This document shows, piece by piece, positions 17,235 through 25,900 of a DNA stretch of 34,083 nucleotides (positions within the stretch are counted from its first letter, which is position 1; each line of letters begins with the position of its first letter). This DNA is from Microvirga makkahensis (GTDB lineage Bacteria > Pseudomonadota > Alphaproteobacteria > Rhizobiales > Beijerinckiaceae). The notes beneath the pieces were generated by a model that ran no database searches, was not told the DNA's origin, and was given only the letters and a program-made list of their open reading frames with translations. A program made the position numbers and the translations under genes. The DNA is taken from positions 1 through 34,083 of the forward strand of contig NZ_WURB01000036.1 of assembly GCF_009830105.1 (NCBI RefSeq), given 5' to 3'.

Positions 17235-17834
17235 ATGTCGTTCACTCTGCCCGAACTGCCCTATGCTTACGATGCACTGCAGCCCTACATGTCGCGCGAA
17301 ACCCTCGAGTTTCACCACGACAAACACCATGCGGCTTACGTCAACACCGGCAACAACCTGCTGAAAGGCACGGAATTCGAAGGCAAGAGCGTCGAGGAGG
17401 TCGTGAAGGGCTCCTACGGCAAGAACCAGGCTCTCTTCAACAATGCGGGCCAGCACTACAACCACATTCACTTCTGGATGTGGATGAAGCCCAATGGCGG
17501 CGGCGCTCTGCCCGGCAAGCTCGAGAAGAAGATCGTCGAGGATCTCGGCTCCGTCGACAAGATGAAGGAAGACTTCATCCAGGCGGGCGTCAGCCAGTTC
17601 GGCTCCGGCTGGGCCTGGCTCGCCGTCAAGGACGGCAAGATCACGGTCATGAAGACTCCCAACGGCGAGAACCCGCTGGTGCACGGCGCTCAGCCGATCC
17701 TGGGCTGCGACGTGTGGGAGCATTCCTACTACATCGATTATCGCAACCGCCGTCCCGATTACATCAAGGCCTTCCTCGACAACCTTGTGAACTGGGAGCA
17801 CGTCGAGGAAATGTTCGAAACGGCGACCAAGTAA
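17235..17834 (+). CDS. sodB: superoxide dismutase, iron type
   Basis: A 199-residue Fe/Mn superoxide dismutase, which converts superoxide to oxygen and hydrogen peroxide in the cytoplasm. Metal ligands are His27, His77, Asp159 and His163 (the last two in DVWEHSYY). The outer-sphere glutamine is Gln73 (NNAGQHYNH), the position used by iron enzymes, while the glutamine position of manganese enzymes is not occupied; so iron is likely, though metal use must be measured. The start ATG follows a very strong AAAGGAGA. Monocistronic, with a terminator 24 bases downstream. Confidence 0.95.
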   Translation: MSFTLPELPYAYDALQPYMSRETLEFHHDKHHAAYVNTGNNLLKGTEFEGKSVEEVVKGSYGKNQALFNNAGQHYNHIHFWMWMKPNGGGALPGKLEKKIVEDLGSVDKMKEDFIQAGVSQFGSGWAWLAVKDGKITVMKTPNGENPLVHGAQPILGCDVWEHSYYIDYRNRRPDYIKAFLDNLVNWEHVEEMFETATK

Positions 17835-17857
17835 GCCGACATCCTACGCTGCGTCAG

Positions 17858-17887
17858 ACGGGCCTCCTCGGAGGCCCGTTTCATTTT
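17858..17887 (+). terminator. rho-independent terminator of the superoxide dismutase gene
   Basis: ACGGGCCTC (17858-17866), a 4-base loop, GAGGCCCGT (17871-17879), then TTCATTTT. Nine perfect base pairs. Confidence 0.85.
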
Positions 17888-17891
17888 GGCC

Positions 17892-19157
17892 CTACCCGGT
17901 GCCGCTGGCGCGCCAGAATTCCGCATTCGGCACGCAGCCTTCCGCATCGGCGCTGAATTCCGGCCGGATGCGGTTGACGAAATACATATCGATGGCGCCG
18001 ATATGCTTGACGCCCACGGAGCCCCGCGCCTGGGCCTCGAACATGCGCGACACATGATGAAGCGTGCTGGCCGCGATGTTGATGCGCCCCGGCTCGCAAG
18101 CCTCCTCGAGTCGCTGCGCGACATTCACCGCATTGCCCCAGATGTCGTAGGTGAAGCGCCGGTGACCGACGATGCCTGCAATGGCGGGGCCCGTGTTGAT
18201 CCCGATCCGCAGCTCCCAGGGCGTCAGGCGCAGCTTCTCGCGCTGCCGGTTCGCACTCCGGATATAGGCCTGCATCTGCAGGCCGGCCAAGCAGGCATCG
18301 ATGGGATGCGTGCGATTGGGCGCCGGCAATCCCCCGACGCAGAGATAGGCATCGCCGATGGTCTTGATCGTCTCCAGCCGGTTCTCCGCCGCGATCTCGT
18401 CGAAACGACCGAAATTCTGGTCGAGCTGGTCGAGAAGACGGGCAGGGTCCAGGGTTTCGGTGAGGAGAGTGAACTTCCTGAAATCCGCAAAGAGGATTGT
18501 GGTCGCCTCATGAAATCGAGGCTCGACCCTTCCGAATCGCTGCAATTCCTCGGCCACAGGTTCCGGCAGGATGTTGCGCAGGAGGCGTTCGGATTGGTCC
18601 CGCGCCTCCTCCGCCGAAGCCTTGGCTCGGGCGAGTTCGTTCAACAGGGCATCGCGCTCCAGAAGCTGACGCCGCAGTTCCAGGAGAGCCATGGCCTGCT
18701 GCGCCAGACGGCGCACCGCTTCGCGCTGGGACGGGCGCAGCTCCAGCGGCTCGAAGGCTACGACGCAGAGGGTGCCGAGCGCATAGCCTTCGCGGGAAAT
18801 CAGCGGCATTCCACAGTAGAAACGCAGACGCGGCTCATCGGTGACGACGCCCAGATTCCTGAACCGCTCGTGAGCTGTCAGATCCGGCACATAGATCATG
18901 TCGTTCGAGCAGATCGTCGAATTGCAGACCGTGATTTCACGCGGACACTCGGTGAAATCGGTGGGCAGGCCGTACTTGGATTTGAACCATTGCCGCCGCT
19001 CATCCATGAGGCTGATGATGGCGACCGGACAGCCGCAGATCTCGGCAGCGAGCTCGGTGATGGCATCGAAGGCGAATTCGGGCGGTGTGTCGAGCACCTG
19101 ATAAAAGGCAAGCGCCGCGAGCCGATCGGTCTCGTCGACGGAGGATGCCTCTTGCAT
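17892..19157 (-). CDS. GAF domain class III adenylate/guanylate cyclase
   Basis: A 421-residue soluble cyclase. An N-terminal GAF domain (about 20-160), a coiled linker (about 160-195) and a class III cyclase domain (about 215-395). Metal-binding Asp225 (FADFRKF) and Asp269 (GDAY), substrate-selecting Lys265 and Asp338, and transition-state Asn345 and Arg349 (WGNAVNVAQR) are present, so the enzyme is probably active; Lys/Asp at the purine positions favours ATP. The GAF domain opens with DRLAALAFYQVLDTPPE, a form common in such sensors; its ligand is unknown. It lies 83 bases downstream of the ChbG/YdjC deacetylase gene on the same strand. Confidence 0.9.
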   Translation of the reverse strand: MQEASSVDETDRLAALAFYQVLDTPPEFAFDAITELAAEICGCPVAIISLMDERRQWFKSKYGLPTDFTECPREITVCNSTICSNDMIYVPDLTAHERFRNLGVVTDEPRLRFYCGMPLISREGYALGTLCVVAFEPLELRPSQREAVRRLAQQAMALLELRRQLLERDALLNELARAKASAEEARDQSERLLRNILPEPVAEELQRFGRVEPRFHEATTILFADFRKFTLLTETLDPARLLDQLDQNFGRFDEIAAENRLETIKTIGDAYLCVGGLPAPNRTHPIDACLAGLQMQAYIRSANRQREKLRLTPWELRIGINTGPAIAGIVGHRRFTYDIWGNAVNVAQRLEEACEPGRINIAASTLHHVSRMFEAQARGSVGVKHIGAIDMYFVNRIRPEFSADAEGCVPNAEFWRASGTG

Positions 19158-19240
19158 CGTCCCGCTCCTTAGGCCCCCTCAGTCCCTCGGATAAGCCTGC
19201 GTTGCAACGCCCTCCCACTATACCCGTTTTTCGTTGGATT

Positions 19241-20116
19241 TCAGGAAAATTCGGGCTTTGCTGCTCCGGGCAGGGCGACCCCGGGAACCAGCCTGATCCC
19301 CCGTTCCTCCAGGAGTGCGCCGAAGCCGTCGGATTTCAGGTATTCAAGCTCCGCGACGCGGCTTTCCACCGCCGGATCGAGCCCGCGCAGTTCATCGTCC
19401 CCATAGCCGGGGTGGCACATGACGAGCGGGACCCGGTCCATCCTCGAAAGCGCGGCCTCGAAAATCCGATGGGCAGGCACGGAGAGATCGAACGGCGCAA
19501 AGCCGGAGAAGCCCCTGTTCGTGACGAAGCCCGCCGCATGAGCCTCCCGGGCGAAGCCGCGCGCAAAGGTCCTGACAACGAGCGCCTTCCCCCGTCCGAC
19601 GGGACGGCGCACGATCGAGATCGTTCTGTCGGCAGGATCGCGCAGCCACACGCGCCCGGCCAAGCCCCTCCCCCGAAGAACCCGGAGCAGAGCCTCCCTC
19701 ACCCCGGGCAGCACATGCACGTGCTGGTGTCCGTCGACAAAGGACGGCGCTGCGCCCTGAGCCTCCTCGAAGGCATCAAGCTGACGGGCGATCTCGCCCA
19801 TGATCTCTGCCCCGTCAAGCCCGCCGCGGAAGGCTTTGGCCAGCAATTCCAGGAGCGACGGGAAACGCCCTGCGGGGGCAAGGCCCGCCATGGGCCCCAA
19901 GGGCGCCCCGGTCGTGAGGTTGAGATGAAGGCCGATGCCGATCCGCCTTCTCAGCGGCTCCAGATCCGGCGAGGCGCGCCGCCAGCCGGGCATGTTGGTC
20001 ATCGCCCCCGTGGCCGACAACCGCCCCATCGCGGCCAGTTCCGCGATCCCCCGGCTCACGCCGTCGCTGAGGCCATAATCGTCGGCGCAGAGAATGACGT
20101 TGCGCAATGAAGACAT
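19241..20116 (-). CDS. ChbG/YdjC-family carbohydrate deacetylase (HpnK/NaxD-like)
   Basis: A 291-residue protein of the ChbG/HpnK/NaxD fold, metal-dependent deacetylases acting on N-acetyl sugars. Motifs: LCADDYG (Asp12, Asp13), GLHLNLT (His64) and VDGHQHVH (Asp128, His130, His132, His134). It could belong to hopanoid lipid biosynthesis (HpnK) or act like NaxD, which removes the acetyl group from undecaprenyl-phosphate GalNAc or GlcNAc for lipid A modification. The neighbouring GtrB/ArnC-type glycosyltransferase favours the latter, but no other hopanoid or lipid A gene is in the window. ATG 20116 is chosen because the DDY motif begins shortly after; the ATG at 20194 is too far upstream. No signal peptide. 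Confidence 0.85.
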   Translation of the reverse strand: MSSLRNVILCADDYGLSDGVSRGIAELAAMGRLSATGAMTNMPGWRRASPDLEPLRRRIGIGLHLNLTTGAPLGPMAGLAPAGRFPSLLELLAKAFRGGLDGAEIMGEIARQLDAFEEAQGAAPSFVDGHQHVHVLPGVREALLRVLRGRGLAGRVWLRDPADRTISIVRRPVGRGKALVVRTFARGFAREAHAAGFVTNRGFSGFAPFDLSVPAHRIFEAALSRMDRVPLVMCHPGYGDDELRGLDPAVESRVAELEYLKSDGFGALLEERGIRLVPGVALPGAAKPEFS

Positions 20117-20208
20117 GCAGGTCCTGAAATCGGCTTTGCCGCACCCTACCCCTCTTGAGCAAAGCTGCAAACTCGGCTCTTGATGCGCGGTCATAAGGGT
20201 TCAAAGCC

Positions 20209-21195
20209 GTGGCCTCGCCCAAGCTCAGCGTCATCATTCCCGTCCATAACGAAAGCGCCTGTATCGGGCCGCTCTGGAAGCGCCTGTTCCCGGTGCTCGA
20301 CCGTATCGGCCCGTCCTGGGAAGTGGTGTTCATCGACGACGGCAGCCGGGACGACACCCTGGACGTCATCCGCTCCCTGAGCCGGACCGAGCCCCGAATC
20401 GGAGCCATCTCCTTCAGCCGCAACTTCGGCAAGGAGATCGCCATCGCCGCCGGCCTCGACCATGCCAGGGGCAGCGCGGTGGTGATCATGGACGCTGACC
20501 TGCAGCACCCGCCGGAGATGATCGAAGCCTTCGTGGAGCGCTGGCAGCAGGGCTACGACATGGTCTATGGCCAGCGCACCGACCGCTCCGACGAGACGAG
20601 GGTCAAGCGCGGCTTCGCGCATCTGTTCTACCGCCTCTTCGCCCGCTTCGGCGAGATCGGCCTTCCCGAGGGCGCTGGCGATTTCCGCCTCGTCGACCGC
20701 AAGGGAGTCGAGGTGCTGCGCACGATGGGCGAGAAGGCCCGCTTCTCGAAGGGGCTCTATGCCTGGATCGGGTTCAAGAGCACCGGCGTGCCCTTCGCGG
20801 TGGAGGAGCGCCGCATCGGCACGACGAAATGGAGCTTCCGCAAGCTCTTCCGTTTCGCATTCGACGGGATCGCGGCCTTCTCCACGGTGCCCCTCCGGAT
20901 CTGGACCTATCTCGGTTTCCTGATCTCGTTCCTCTCGATTGCAACCGCCCTCTACTTCCTGATCAGGACGCTTCTGTTCGGAACGGATCTCCCCGGCTTC
21001 CCCAGCCTGATCATATCGATCATGTTTTTCTCCGGCATCCAGTTGATGTCCCTCGGGATCATCGGCGAATATGTGGGCCGTATCTTCGCGGAGGTGAAAC
21101 GTCGGCCACTCTATGTGGTCGCCGAGCGGATCGGCGGCGCGGCCGAGGTCTCGAACAGCCTCGTTCCCGAAAGTTATCAGCAACGCCGGGCCTGA
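20209..21195 (+). CDS. polyisoprenyl-phosphate glycosyltransferase, GtrB/ArnC-like (GT2)
   Basis: A 328-residue family 2 glycosyltransferase. The catalytic part has FIDDGSRDDT (Asp43, Asp44) and the DADLQHP motif (Asp95, Asp97). Two C-terminal membrane segments (about 240-265 and 275-297) and the tail EYVGRIFAEVKRRPLYV match the GtrB/DPM1/ArnC group, which transfers a sugar from a nucleotide sugar to undecaprenyl phosphate on the cytoplasmic side of the inner membrane. The sugar cannot be predicted. Start GTG 20209 preceded by AAGGG. It is in an operon with murJ (gap 3 bases) and diverges from the deacetylase gene (92 bases between starts). Confidence 0.9.
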   Translation: MASPKLSVIIPVHNESACIGPLWKRLFPVLDRIGPSWEVVFIDDGSRDDTLDVIRSLSRTEPRIGAISFSRNFGKEIAIAAGLDHARGSAVVIMDADLQHPPEMIEAFVERWQQGYDMVYGQRTDRSDETRVKRGFAHLFYRLFARFGEIGLPEGAGDFRLVDRKGVEVLRTMGEKARFSKGLYAWIGFKSTGVPFAVEERRIGTTKWSFRKLFRFAFDGIAAFSTVPLRIWTYLGFLISFLSIATALYFLIRTLLFGTDLPGFPSLIISIMFFSGIQLMSLGIIGEYVGRIFAEVKRRPLYVVAERIGGAAEVSNSLVPESYQQRRA

Positions 21196-21198
21196 CCG

Positions 21199-22725
21199 AT
21201 GTTCAAGAAGATCCTTTCCGTCGGCGGCTGGACTCTGGTCTCGCGCCTCACGGGGTTCATCCGCGACATGGTGATTGCCGCCGTCATGGGTGTGGGGCCG
21301 GTGGCCGACGCGTTCTTCGTGGCCTTCCGCATCCCCAACCACTTCCGCGCCATCTTCGGTGAAGGCGCCTTCAACAACGCCTTTCTCCCCACCTATGCGC
21401 AGGTGCTGGAGACCGGAGGCGAGAAGGCCGCAAGATCGTTCGCCAGCCGTATCGTGACGCTGATGCTGATCGTGCAGATCGCGCTTCTGGTGGCGGCCTT
21501 CCTTGCCATGCCGGGGGTCGTGCGGGCTCTGGCTCCGGGGTTCTCGGACGATCCGGTCAAGTTCGACCTCGCCGTCTCGCTGACGCGGATCACGTTCCCG
21601 TATCTCCTGCTGATCACCATCGTCACCATCTATTCGGCGATCCTGAACGCTCATGACCGCTTCTGGGCCGCCGCGGCCGCGCCCGTCCTCCTGAACGTGG
21701 CGATGGTCGTGGCGCTGGCAGTCGTGTTCCTGTTCCCGAACGCGGGCTATGCCGCAGCCTGGGGCGTGACGGTTTCCGGCATCCTGCAGCTCCTGCTGGT
21801 GTGGTGGGAGACGAAGCGCGCCCTGGCGTCGCCCGGCATCGAGCGCCCGCGCATGGACCTGCCGATGAAGACCTTCTTCAAGACGCTCGGCCCCGCCGTG
21901 ATCGGTTCCGCAGGTGTGCAGCTCGCCATCTTCGCGGACACGATCATCGCCTCGTTCCTGCCCACGGGCGCCGTATCCTCCCTCTATTACGCGGACCGGC
22001 TCTATCAGCTGCCCCTCGGCGTGATCGGCATCGCGGCCGGAACAGTGCTGCTGCCCGAGATGAGCCGCCGCATCGCCGCCGGGGACGAGGCCAGCGCCCA
22101 TGCCGCGCAGAACCGCACGATCGGCCTGACGCTCGCCCTGGCCGCGCCCTTCCTGGTGGCGTTCCTGGTGATGCCCGACCTCATCATGTCGGCCCTTTTC
22201 CAGCGCGGCGCCTTCGATGCGGAGGCGGCCCGGCGCTCGGGAGCTGTCCTGGCGGCTTACGGCCTGGGCCTTCCGGCCGCCGTGCTCATCCGCTCCGCCG
22301 TGTCGAGCTTCTATGCCCGCTCCGACACCGCGACGCCGCTCATCGCATCGCTCACGGCGGTGGGCGTCAACGTTCTCGTGAAGATCCTGCTGACGGAAGC
22401 TTACGGCGTGGTGGGCCTCGCCCTGGGCACGGCCATCGGCGTGTGGGTCAACCTCATCCTGCTTTTCATCCTCGCCTACCGGCGCGGATGGACGGCCCCG
22501 AACCGCTCCCTCGGCAAGACGAGCCTCGCCGTTGCGGCCGCGGGCGCATTCCTAGCCGTCTTCGCGTGGTTCGCTCCGGCCTCTCTCGAGCGTTGGACCG
22601 CCCTCTTGCCCGTCTGGCGAAGCGAGGCCCTGCTGGGGATGCTCGGGATCGCCGGCGCGCTGATCTACGGGGGCGTGCTGCTTGCCGGGATGAAGATCAT
22701 GGGGATAAGGCTGGCGCGCCGCTGA
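21199..22725 (+). CDS. murJ: MurJ/MviN lipid II flippase
   Basis: A 508-residue MOP-superfamily membrane protein with about 13-14 membrane segments. Residues known as essential in Escherichia coli MurJ are present at matching places: Arg16 and Arg22 (SRLTGFIRD), Asp37 (VADAFF), Asn47 (RIPN) and the Arg in YYADRLYQLP (near 270). This argues for a true lipid II flippase that moves peptidoglycan precursor across the inner membrane. The start ATG follows the glycosyltransferase stop by 3 bases, so they are co-translated. In many alphaproteobacteria murJ is beside glnD; that neighbour is not here. Its end overlaps the convergent cyclase gene by 29 bases. Confidence 0.93.
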   Translation: MFKKILSVGGWTLVSRLTGFIRDMVIAAVMGVGPVADAFFVAFRIPNHFRAIFGEGAFNNAFLPTYAQVLETGGEKAARSFASRIVTLMLIVQIALLVAAFLAMPGVVRALAPGFSDDPVKFDLAVSLTRITFPYLLLITIVTIYSAILNAHDRFWAAAAAPVLLNVAMVVALAVVFLFPNAGYAAAWGVTVSGILQLLLVWWETKRALASPGIERPRMDLPMKTFFKTLGPAVIGSAGVQLAIFADTIIASFLPTGAVSSLYYADRLYQLPLGVIGIAAGTVLLPEMSRRIAAGDEASAHAAQNRTIGLTLALAAPFLVAFLVMPDLIMSALFQRGAFDAEAARRSGAVLAAYGLGLPAAVLIRSAVSSFYARSDTATPLIASLTAVGVNVLVKILLTEAYGVVGLALGTAIGVWVNLILLFILAYRRGWTAPNRSLGKTSLAVAAAGAFLAVFAWFAPASLERWTALLPVWRSEALLGMLGIAGALIYGGVLLAGMKIMGIRLARR

Positions 22726-23881
22726 AGGACAGGGTGAACAGCTCACGCTCCGCCGCAAGGCCCCGCAGCCGGTGACGGCCCAGGGACCGAACGGGAACCG
22801 GGCTGACCGACGCCACGCTCTCCGACATGACGATGGAGCAGCCCAGCGGCTGGCACAGGGCCTCCATGCGGCTCGTCTCGTTCACGGCGGGGCCGATCAC
22901 GGTGAAGTCGAGCCGGCCCGCAGCGCCGATATTGCCGTAGAAGACGTCCCCGCAATGAAGGGCGATGTCGAGATCGAGCGATGTCTCACCGTCACGAAGA
23001 CGGTTGACGGCAGCATTCCGCTGAAGGGCCGATTGTGTCGCGCGGATGGCGGCTGCGCAGGCCTCCTGACGGGTGCGCTCTGCCGTGATGGGAAAAGCGG
23101 CGAGAATGCCGTCGCCCATGAACTTGAGGACCTCGCCACCCTGCTCCGCGACAGGTTCCACCATCGCTTCCAGATGCCGGTCGAGCCGGGCGATCAGATC
23201 CATGCCCGCTGTATCGGCCAGGGCCGTGAAGCCCCTCAGGTCGGCGAAGAACAAGGCTGCCGTGAGGGTCGTTCCGGAACCGCGCCTGATTTCGCCGCTG
23301 AGCACCCGGCGCCCGGCTGAGAGGCCGACATATGTATCGAGCATGTCGACGGCCAGGTTGAGCAGAGTGATGCGATAAGCAGCCAATCCCAACAGCGGCA
23401 GAACGGCATCGATGCGGGCAACGTCAGCCGGCAGGAAACCGCCCGCGCGGTCACTGGAGAATGAGACGGCAATGCCTCGAAGATCGGGTGCCGTCTCATT
23501 CTCGAAACTGATCAGGCGCGCTAGGTAATCCGTACCGCCCTCGCGCCTCACATCGCCGAAGGCCTCGAAGGGCTGCGGATCGGCGTCGTCGAGGCGCCAA
23601 TGCGCTTCGGTCAGCCCGGACCGCAGCATGGCCCCGAAAGGACTCGCCTCGAAAGCACCGTCGTTGCGCTCATGCGCCACGCCTTGGACGAGGATGCCAT
23701 CCCTGCGGGTCCAGACATGATTGTAGACGCGAAAGGCCGGATTGACCGTCGGCAGGGCGATATAGGCCCGGAGCAGGGGAATACCCTCTCCGTGCAGTCT
23801 TTCGGCGCAACCCGACAGGAGTGCGCCGACGGTGGAGCCTTTGAAGCCCTGTTCGATGATCCAGCTTTCGAGATTCGCCAT
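22697..23881 (-). CDS. class III adenylate/guanylate cyclase
   Basis: A 394-residue soluble cyclase. The N-terminal half (about 1-190) is an unassigned sensory region; the catalytic domain (about 205-385) has metal ligands Asp214 (FFADLRGF) and Asp257 (FMGDG), Lys253 and Asp325 for base selection, and Asn334 and Arg338 (PAVNETSRME) for catalysis. All key residues are present, so cyclic AMP synthesis is likely. It is on the same strand as and 52 bases after the DUF1194 gene, so the two may be co-transcribed. Its N-terminus differs from that of the other cyclase in the window. Confidence 0.9.
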   Translation of the reverse strand: MANLESWIIEQGFKGSTVGALLSGCAERLHGEGIPLLRAYIALPTVNPAFRVYNHVWTRRDGILVQGVAHERNDGAFEASPFGAMLRSGLTEAHWRLDDADPQPFEAFGDVRREGGTDYLARLISFENETAPDLRGIAVSFSSDRAGGFLPADVARIDAVLPLLGLAAYRITLLNLAVDMLDTYVGLSAGRRVLSGEIRRGSGTTLTAALFFADLRGFTALADTAGMDLIARLDRHLEAMVEPVAEQGGEVLKFMGDGILAAFPITAERTRQEACAAAIRATQSALQRNAAVNRLRDGETSLDLDIALHCGDVFYGNIGAAGRLDFTVIGPAVNETSRMEALCQPLGCSIVMSESVASVSPVPVRSLGRHRLRGLAAERELFTLSFSGAPALSP

Positions 23882-23933
23882 GAACGCAGCCTAGCATCTC
23901 TGACGAGATGCCTCTCCTGCCGTTGCGTGGGTT

Positions 23934-24653
23934 TCAGCGGCTCGCGTGGCGTGTCACGCCGCCGCTCCCTGCGATCTCCGTCAGCAGCTTGCGCCTCGCC
24001 GCCACGGCGAAGGGCCGCGTCTCGTCCGCGATCTCCACGAAGGCCCCCGGCCCGCCAATGACGTTCTGGGCATAGTAATCCTCCAGCGGCATGCCGCCGG
24101 GCCCGCCGGGGCGTCCGCTGCCCGGGCGGCGGATAGCGAGGGCGTTGATGGTGAACCCCCTGGCGAGCGCATCGGCGCGGGCCTGATCCAGCGGCCTGCC
24201 GTTCATGTTCGGCCCGTCGCCCGAAACGTCGATCACCTTCCGCGTGCCCTCGTGAGCGTTTTCCTCCACGAGGCGCACGGAGAAGTCGATGGCGTTGGAG
24301 ATGGAATTGTAGCCGGTGGCTCCGCGCGGCGCGCTCATGAGCTTGTCGGCAAAGACCCTGGCGCCCGCCTCGTCGCGGATCACGTGCCAGTCCACGATCA
24401 GCACCTGGGAACTCGGCCCGCCCCATTCCATGAAGGCCACCGCGATCGCGCCCGCGGGGCCGTCCTTGATGCCCGCCAGCACGTCCGGGCTCATGAGGGC
24501 ATCGGCCCAGCCTTTCCGCTGGAGGCGCAGCTCCTCATTGTCGATGGAGCCCGAGCCGTCGGCGGCGAAGACGAGTTCGAGATCGACAGACTCCGCGAAG
24601 GCCGGTGCGGTCAGCAGGCCAAGGGCGAAAAGGCTGGTCGGGACGAGGCGCAT
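23934..24653 (-). CDS. DUF1194 secreted von Willebrand factor A-like protein
   Basis: A 239-residue protein with a signal peptide (residues 1-20, cleaved after APAFA) and a von Willebrand A-type domain. The metal-ion-dependent adhesion motif DxSxS is DGSGS (32-36), with the supporting threonine in GATGYNS and the Asp in DVSGDG. DUF1194 proteins are common in alphaproteobacteria and are predicted to be periplasmic; function unknown, but the motif suggests ligand or protein binding through a divalent metal. It is followed by the cyclase gene. The 207 bases in front contain a repeat copy. Confidence 0.87.
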   Translation of the reverse strand: MRLVPTSLFALGLLTAPAFAESVDLELVFAADGSGSIDNEELRLQRKGWADALMSPDVLAGIKDGPAGAIAVAFMEWGGPSSQVLIVDWHVIRDEAGARVFADKLMSAPRGATGYNSISNAIDFSVRLVEENAHEGTRKVIDVSGDGPNMNGRPLDQARADALARGFTINALAIRRPGSGRPGGPGGMPLEDYYAQNVIGGPGAFVEIADETRPFAVAARRKLLTEIAGSGGVTRHASR

Positions 24654-24770
24654 CGAAAGCTCCAGCTAAGTCACGATGCCGGATCCATTTAGGGCAACAG
24701 AAAACCGGGGCCTCTCGACCACGGTTCACAAGTCCTTGAATGGGCGGGACGGCTCTCCCCTATAAAGACC

Positions 24771-24845
24771 TTCCCTCGGCATCACCGGCCTTGTGCCGGT
24801 GATGACGCTTCGATCAAGCGCCGCGCCCTTCCCGTCGGGATGGCC
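24771..24845 (+). repeat. dispersed palindromic repeat, copy 1
   Basis: A 75-base element with a strong hairpin, ATCACCGGC-N5-GCCGGTGAT, then a conserved tail ending CGTCGGGATGGCC. It is an inverted near-copy of 26601-26675 (71 of 75 bases identical by my alignment). It lies in the gap between the BCAT 3-prime end and the DUF1194 start and may terminate transcription of the BCAT gene. It lacks the extra distal hairpin of copies 2-4. Confidence 0.85.
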
Positions 24846-24860
24846 TGCGGAGGGCGGGTA

Positions 24861-25736
24861 TCAAGCCGCTTGGCTCACGCCTTTGGAATGGGCGTAGGCC
24901 CAGTAGAGCTCGCGGGCTTGGCGGTAGAACGGGCCGGGCTGGAGCTCCCGGCTGTCGATGCGCAGCACCGGCATCACCTTCGAGTAGTTGCCCGAGATGA
25001 AGATCTCGTCGGCAGTCGCGAAGTCCTCGTAACGGAGCGTGCCCTCGACGACCGTCGCACCGTCGTCCCGCAGGAGCTGAATCACGCGCTGGCGGGTGAT
25101 GCCGTTGAGGAATGTGCCGTTCGGGTAAGGCGTGTAGACCACGCCGTCCTTGGCCATGAACACGTTGGACGTGCCGGTCTCGGCCACGTTGCCGAGCGCG
25201 TCGAGGACCAGGGCGTTGTCGAAGCCCTTCTCCTTCGCCTCACGGATCACGCGGGCGTTGTTCGGATAGAGGGCGCCCGCCTTGGAATCGGTGGGCATGG
25301 CTTCCAGGGTCGGGCGGCGGAAGCTCGACTTCATGACCGACATGCCGCCCGGAACCGGCATGGGCGCCTCGAAGAGGGAGAGGCAGAACTGGGTCGATTC
25401 CGGATCCGGCGCGATGGTGGCCAAGCCCTCAGCCTCGCCCCAATACATGGGCTTCACGTAGAGCGCCGTGCCGGGGGCGAATTTCTTCACGCCCTCGCGC
25501 ACCAGCTCGACGATGGCTTGCGGATCCATGGTGGGCTTCAGGCCGATGGTGGTGGCCGAGCGGTTCACGCGGGCGCAGTGCAGGTCGATATCGGGCATGA
25601 CGCCCTCGAACACGCGCGCTCCGTCGAAGACCGAGGAGCCGAGCCAGGATACATGGGAGCGGGGTCCGATCAGGGGCGGGTTACCCTCGTGCCATGCGCC
25701 ATTGAACCAGTTCCACGTCTGTGAATACCAAGCCAC
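24861..25736 (-). CDS. ilvE: branched-chain amino acid aminotransferase (class IV)
   Basis: A 291-residue PLP-dependent class IV aminotransferase that interconverts branched-chain amino acids and their 2-oxo acids. The PLP-binding lysine is Lys152 in DSKAGALYP, and Glu186 in VAETGTSNVF is the conserved acid. Start is GTG 25736: the protein then begins VAWYSQTW, the usual N-terminus for this alphaproteobacterial subgroup, and GGA lies 9 bases upstream. The ATG at 25844 would add 36 residues without family match. It diverges from the dehalogenase gene, and both are bracketed by inverted copies of a dispersed repeat. Another class IV activity (for example D-amino acid transfer) cannot be fully excluded. 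Confidence 0.88.
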   Translation of the reverse strand: MAWYSQTWNWFNGAWHEGNPPLIGPRSHVSWLGSSVFDGARVFEGVMPDIDLHCARVNRSATTIGLKPTMDPQAIVELVREGVKKFAPGTALYVKPMYWGEAEGLATIAPDPESTQFCLSLFEAPMPVPGGMSVMKSSFRRPTLEAMPTDSKAGALYPNNARVIREAKEKGFDNALVLDALGNVAETGTSNVFMAKDGVVYTPYPNGTFLNGITRQRVIQLLRDDGATVVEGTLRYEDFATADEIFISGNYSKVMPVLRIDSRELQPGPFYRQARELYWAYAHSKGVSQAA

Positions 25737-25900
25737 TTGTCTCGTCCTTTGGGTCAGAATGCCTGCCGCATCGAATCCTTTTGCGTCAGTCTCGTCAATC
25801 GCCTGGAGAACTTGGACAAGATAAAGTCTTGTGATGAGATGCATGAGAGAGGATGATCATTTCCGATCAGCCGCTCTTCCTCCAATCAGGGACCGTGAGC

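Noticed and set aside
20191..22101. Long antisense open frame (636 codons) across the glycosyltransferase and murJ
   Set aside because: It spans two clear genes on the plus strand and has repetitive composition without motifs.
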